From positions 1 through 33,992 of the forward strand of contig JBPYFK010000168.1 of assembly GCA_051984675.1 (NCBI GenBank): a stretch of DNA of 33,992 nucleotides, in the 5' to 3' direction. Positions 24,058 through 33,992 of this stretch are shown here, piece by piece. The stretch comes from JBPYFK01 sp051984675 (GTDB lineage: Bacteria; Actinomycetota; Actinomycetes; Mycobacteriales; Pseudonocardiaceae). Both the position numbers and the translations under genes were made by a program. How positions within the stretch are numbered: the first letter of the stretch is position 1; every line of letters begins with the position of its first letter. Below the pieces are notes generated by a model. It had not been told where the DNA came from. It saw nothing but the letters and a program-made list of their open reading frames with translations, and made no database searches.

Positions 24058-25185
24058 TCACCAGGCGGGGTAACGCTGTGTCCACGACGCGTCGGTTGGC
24101 GCGCTCGGGCTGAACTCGGCCAACGCGTCCCGAGCCAGCGCGCTGATCACATCGTGAAGTTCCAAGCTGCCAAGCCATTCCTCGGGGATGGCCCGCATCC
24201 CGTACACGGCCCCCGCAATGTTGCCGCACACCATTCCGGTCGAGTCGGAGTCCCCCGAGTGGTTCACCGACAGCAGGAGTGCTTCGCGCAGGCTCCCGGT
24301 GGCCAGCACCGCGTACAGACCGATGGCCAGCGCTTCCTCTCCGACCCAGCCCTCCCCGAGGATGCCGGTGAGCTGTTCCGGCGAGACGACACCGCCGCCA
24401 TTCGCGAGCCGCACGGCTTTGTCGAGCGCCCGCACCTGTTCTTCGTGGTCCTGCCAGCCGATCAGCAGGTCCCTTGCCACTCGCACACTTTGGAGGAGCG
24501 GGACGTCCCTGAACTGCTGATGCACGACCACGGCCAGTACACCGGCGGAGAGGTATCCGCTGGGGTGCGAGTGCGTCAGTGCCGCCGTGGCCGCGCCGGT
24601 GTGAAAAATCTCCACCGGATCGTGTGACCACACCGCAGCGGGCGCGACGCGCATGACGCCGCCGCATCCCTTCGAGTCGTTGACCCGGTTCTCGAACGTC
24701 GCATGCTGGTGCGTCCGGGCGAAGGTGTTCAGTGCCGACAGACACGTGTTTCCCGGAGCGCGTCCGACGAGCAGCCCAGGGTTGCTGACCAGCCAGCCGT
24801 CCGGTTCGGACAGTGCCGAGTACGGCCCCGCAGCCTGCTGCCAGGAATGTGTCTGCGTGTAGTACCAACGCTGATAGGCGTGCTGCACGGCGGGGATCGG
24901 GTCGGTGGCGGCAGAATCCGCACGGAGCGCGACATGCGCTCGGATCAGCCCTTCCAGGGTGAACAGCATCATCTGGGTGTCGTCGGAGATCTCCGCGACT
25001 CCAGACCGCAGCTGCGGTTCGGTGATCCCGGCTTCCCCGTAGACCTCGCGGATCATCCTGATCTGCGAGAACTCCACGGCGTACCCGAGCGCGTCACCGA
25101 GCGCTCCCGCGACCATGCTGCCCATGAACCGCTCGTGAGGATCGATCACGTTCGGTGGATGCTCGGTCGTCGGTGCATGGGTCAC
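24058..25185 (-). CDS. ADP-ribosylglycohydrolase family protein (intact active site)
   Basis: A 375-residue, single-domain DraG/ARH-family hydrolase. GTG 25185 (VTHAPTTEHPP) is chosen because GGGGG lies 7 nt upstream; the open frame continues 21 codons upstream without a ribosome-binding site. Motifs are complete: GDALGYAVE with the Glu at 38, SDDT at 67-70 (TDDT in most relatives), NDSKGCGGVMR at 169-179, THSHPSGYLSAG at 204-215 and the metal motif GDSDST at 311-316 with both aspartates. It ends with a W-x-Q-R-Y tail shared with both domains of the downstream protein, which indicates recent common origin. It is the first gene of the pair and lies divergently from the gene at 25463. The substrate (ADP-ribosylated protein, nucleic acid or small molecule) is unknown. 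Confidence 0.88.
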   Translation of the reverse strand: MTHAPTTEHPPNVIDPHERFMGSMVAGALGDALGYAVEFSQIRMIREVYGEAGITEPQLRSGVAEISDDTQMMLFTLEGLIRAHVALRADSAATDPIPAVQHAYQRWYYTQTHSWQQAAGPYSALSEPDGWLVSNPGLLVGRAPGNTCLSALNTFARTHQHATFENRVNDSKGCGGVMRVAPAAVWSHDPVEIFHTGAATAALTHSHPSGYLSAGVLAVVVHQQFRDVPLLQSVRVARDLLIGWQDHEEQVRALDKAVRLANGGGVVSPEQLTGILGEGWVGEEALAIGLYAVLATGSLREALLLSVNHSGDSDSTGMVCGNIAGAVYGMRAIPEEWLGSLELHDVISALARDALAEFSPSAPTDASWTQRYPAW

Positions 25186-25462
25186 TTGGAATCCCCCTGG
25201 AACGCGGCAGAACCGTCCGGGCAACGCTATCAGCCGTATGGGTGACACACCGGGGGTTCGTGATCTCCGCCAGAGCGGGACGGTCCTGGCATCACACCGT
25301 CACCTTCGCGTACCAGCATCGCGTTAGGGTCCGGCATTGCCGGCGCTGATCAGCGCTGCGATCACAGTACATAGTGCGGGTGAAATTTGACTCCCCGACA
25401 CCCCACTAGGGGAACATGCGTTCTATTGTGATCTGTCCGGCCGATGGCGAGGAGTTGGGAAC
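25186..25462. promoter_or_regulatory. Divergent control region with two palindromes
   Basis: This 277-bp region separates the ADP-ribosylglycohydrolase pair (minus) from the small coiled-coil protein gene (plus) and should drive both. It contains a perfect 14-bp palindrome GCGCTGATCAGCGC at 25343-25356 overlapping a second dyad with TGATC/GATCA arms (25348-25365), and GAACATGCGTTC at 25412-25423, which has the GAAC-N4-GTTC core of the actinobacterial LexA box but poor flanks. TTGACT at 25398-25403 is a possible plus-strand -35 without a well-spaced -10. Confidence 0.45.
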
Positions 25463-25867
25463 GTGAAAGAAGAACAGCAGGTGGACGAGCAGGCGACCAG
25501 CACGCCAGCGGAGACGCCCGACGGGCAGGCCGCGGGTTCCGGCGAGGAGAGCGCGGCGCCGAAGAAGACCCGCCGCACCAAGAGCACCGCGCGCAAGACC
25601 CGCTCCGTCGAGCTGACCCTGACCGTCACGGGCACGCTCGACGGCGAGTGGCAGGCCGAGCTCGTGCACTCCGGCAAGCGCATCGTGCAGGGACTGCCGA
25701 TCCCGGCGTCTGCGGTGTCGCAGGCGGCGGCGGCCCTGCACGAGGAGATCTCGCAGGCCATCGATGGCCTGCTGCAGGAGGCTCGCGAGCAGCACGAAGC
25801 GAAGCTCGCCGAGCTGGAGGCGGAAGTGGAACGGGTCCGCAAGGCCCTCTCTGACCTGGAAGGCTGA
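25463..25867 (+). CDS. Small basic/coiled-coil protein of unknown function
   Basis: A 134-residue soluble protein starting at GTG 25463, with GAGGAG about 8 nt upstream. Residues 1-35 are polar and acidic with many A, E, Q and T and are probably disordered. Residues 34-47 are a basic patch (KKTRRTKSTARKTR). Residues 48-78 look like beta strands (SVELTLTVTGTLDGEWQAEL then HSGKRIVQGLPIP), and 79-134 form a helix with heptad-like spacing ending in AELEAEVERVRKALSDLEG, a likely coiled coil. There is no signal peptide or membrane segment. I recall similar actinobacterial proteins of unknown function (possibly DUF6319) but cannot confirm this. It is divergent from the ADP-ribosylglycohydrolases and followed by a good hairpin. 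A nucleic-acid-binding or scaffold role is a guess. Confidence 0.75.
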   Translation: MKEEQQVDEQATSTPAETPDGQAAGSGEESAAPKKTRRTKSTARKTRSVELTLTVTGTLDGEWQAELVHSGKRIVQGLPIPASAVSQAAAALHEEISQAIDGLLQEAREQHEAKLAELEAEVERVRKALSDLEG

Positions 25868-25893
25868 CTCGCGCCCACCCGTTCACTCTTGCT

Positions 25894-25917
25894 GGCCCGC
25901 AGCGCACGCTGCGGGCC
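25894..25917 (+). terminator. Terminator of the small coiled-coil protein gene
   Basis: GGCCCGCAGC (25894-25903) and GCTGCGGGCC (25908-25917) form a perfect 10-bp stem with a 4-nt loop, 26 nt after the stop codon of the gene at 25463. A T-run is lacking. Confidence 0.7.
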
Positions 25918-26375
25918 ACGCCCATCCGTTGTCCATTGTGGACTCCCTGTACGACGCCACGACGCACTTCGGGACTGGAGCGGGTCCTACTTCGACGAGA
26001 TCACCCGCCAACGTCCCGGTTGGCCAGGGGCGCGCTGGTACGACTTCTCGAATCGCGGACTGCCGTGGCGCGACCAGGAGAAATCCGTTACTCGTCGATT
26101 GAACGAACCGCGTTCTTCGGCGAATCCAGCACCAGTGCGCGACGGACGAGAGTTTCGAGTTCATACTGCGGCCCGCACTCCGAATACGTGCTGATCCTGA
26201 ACGGGAGAACTTGACCAGGTGGTAGGCCGCAGCCCTAGCGTGACTCTGCGAACTACCAGCACCTTGGTGGATCAGCTGCTTCAACTCACTAGTATTATCC
26301 AGCTGGTTGAAGCTCATCCGCGTCGAAACAGCGAAAGAAGGCTTGGCCGTCAGGCACACTCACCGCGTGCACAGC

Positions 26376-26702
26376 GATGCTTCGGGCTTGGAATCGCGGT
26401 CTTTCTCGTAACCTCCTTCATCCACCGCGTTCCGATTCAGCAGCGGACCCGGGCCACGCTGGGCAAATACCTGACCGGCATGCGCGTCATCGCGGACAAG
26501 ACCCAGGAGCGCCCTGGCCGCGCTCGACCGCGCCGGAAAGCCCCTGCCCGGTTTGCTCCCTGCCGTCGCGGTCTTCCTCGGAACGTCGTTCGTGCACCGC
26601 GTCCTGATTCAGTACTGGGTTCAGGCGAGCCTGGGCAAGTTCCTCGCCGGCTTGCGCATCGTCCACACCATGACCCACGACCGCCCGCGCGCTGACCAAT
26701 GA
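26376..26702 (+). pseudogene. Two tandem, out-of-frame remnants of an RDD-type membrane protein
   Basis: Two stretches 172 bp apart encode similar peptides in different frames. Copy 1 (about 26394-26515) reads IAVFLVTSFIHRVPIQQ then TLGKYLTGMRVI. Copy 2 (about 26566-26702) reads VAVFLGTSFVHRVLIQYW then ASLGKFLAGLRIV and ends at a stop at 26700-26702. The hydrophobic segment followed by (S/T)LGKxLxGxR(I/V) is the C-terminal signature of RDD-family membrane proteins. Neither copy has an N-terminal half, a proper start or a common frame, so this is best read as a duplicated and decayed fragment. A frameshifted short gene is less likely. Confidence 0.55.
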
Positions 26703-26728
26703 GCACCCACTTGTGCCCCGCAATGACA

Positions 26729-26763
26729 GGGACCCCTGTCCGGAGGAGTCGGACAGGGGTCCC
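26729..26763 (-). terminator. Terminator of rpoB-rpoC operon
   Basis: Perfect 14-bp arms, GGGACCCCTGTCCG (26729-26742) and CGGACAGGGGTCCC (26750-26763), with a 7-nt loop, starting 41 nt after the rpoC stop on the minus strand. It is the strongest intrinsic-type hairpin in the window, though only TGTCATTG follows it. It may also stop transcription entering from the plus strand. Confidence 0.8.
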
Positions 26764-26804
26764 AAGGCTTACACGCTGGGCGGAGCCCAGCTGTAGCCAG
26801 ACCG

Positions 26805-30716
<3,912 letters not shown>

Positions 30717-30777
30717 GTCTGGTCTTCTCCCTTTGTCGAAAGTTCTGCCAGGTCAGGCAGGTTGGTCGAGTGCGGGT

Positions 30778-30810
30778 GCCGGTCCGCGGGCGCATGACCC
30801 GCGGACCGGC
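30778..30810 (-). promoter_or_regulatory. Perfect 13-bp hairpin between rpoB and rpoC
   Basis: Arms 30778-30790 and 30798-30810 (GCCGGTCCGCGGG and its complement) with a 7-nt loop occupy part of the 101-nt rpoB-rpoC gap, starting about 8 nt after the rpoB stop. It resembles a terminator but lies inside an operon whose two products are needed in equal amounts, so it is more probably a processing or stabilising element or a partial attenuator. Confidence 0.55.
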
Positions 30811-30817
30811 GACGAGG

Positions 30818-33992
<3,175 letters not shown>

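Larger units (their letters stand above)
25868..26804. other. Gene-poor region between the small protein gene and rpoC
   Basis: These 937 bp have no complete gene that I can support. The left part carries the terminator of the small protein gene (25894-25917). The middle (about 26080-26330) is visibly less GC-rich than the rest and has an 8-bp inverted repeat GCTTCAAC/GTTGAAGC (26278-26285 and 26306-26313). The right part holds two RDD-like gene remnants (about 26376-26702) and the rpoC terminator (26729-26763). It looks like decayed DNA. Confidence 0.6.

Noticed and set aside
24038..24868. Upstream extension of the two-domain hydrolase frame (a further 277 residues)
   Set aside because: The extension overlaps the single-domain hydrolase on the same strand, is arginine/glycine-rich without family similarity, and the ATG at 24037 has a proper ribosome-binding site.
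25936..26214. Plus-strand frames after the small protein gene as a real gene
   Set aside because: No ribosome-binding site, no recognisable domain, start inside or next to a terminator; only a short protein-like stretch, noted as a possible relic.

Overview
The window is a high-GC actinobacterial chromosome segment holding the core transcription/translation super-cluster, read almost entirely on the minus strand. In transcription order (high to low coordinates) it runs: rpoB (5' end outside the window), rpoC, an accessory block, the str operon (rpsL-rpsG-fusA-tuf), the S10 operon (rpsJ to rpsQ), the spc operon (rplN to rplO), secY-adk-map, then infA-rpmJ-rpsM-rpsK and the first codons of rpsD. 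Frequent GTG starts, GC-rich wobble positions, TANNNT-type -10 boxes, U-poor hairpin terminators, a short-lid adenylate kinase, and zinc-binding S14 and L36 all fit Actinomycetia. The accessory genes and protein style suggest Pseudonocardiales; that placement is inference, since no 16S gene or database search was available.

Layout. 1-1435: end of the alpha-type cluster (rpsD', rpsK, rpsM, rpmJ, infA). 1783-2478: a plus-strand SAM-dependent methyltransferase placed between infA and map. 2552-5353: map, adk and secY, with their own upstream region and separated from rplO by a strong hairpin terminator. 5715-15519: an uninterrupted ribosomal protein array with many 1-4 bp start/stop overlaps. 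15520-16017: tuf terminator and rpsJ leader. 16018-20355: tuf, fusA, rpsG, rpsL, preceded by a good promoter and a structured leader of about 270 nt. 20822-25185: two adjacent ADP-ribosylglycohydrolase (DraG/ARH family) genes, one of which contains two tandem domains. 25463-25867: a divergent small protein with a basic, probably disordered N-terminus and a C-terminal coiled coil. 25868-26804: a mostly non-coding stretch with two out-of-frame remnants of an RDD-type membrane protein. 26805-33992: rpoC and most of rpoB, with a perfect 13-bp hairpin between them.

Functionally the window supplies RNA polymerase beta and beta', both large elongation factors, initiation factor IF-1, about 27 ribosomal proteins, the Sec translocon channel, nucleotide homeostasis (adk) and N-terminal Met removal (map). 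The least conventional part is the accessory block. It has three copies of one ADP-ribosylhydrolase domain: the single-domain gene keeps all the metal and catalytic residues I can align, domain 2 of the long protein keeps some, and domain 1 has lost most. This looks like an active enzyme paired with a degenerate, possibly substrate-binding or regulatory, partner, next to the rpoBC and str operons. I regard it as the best candidate in the window for undescribed biology; its function is not known from the sequence.
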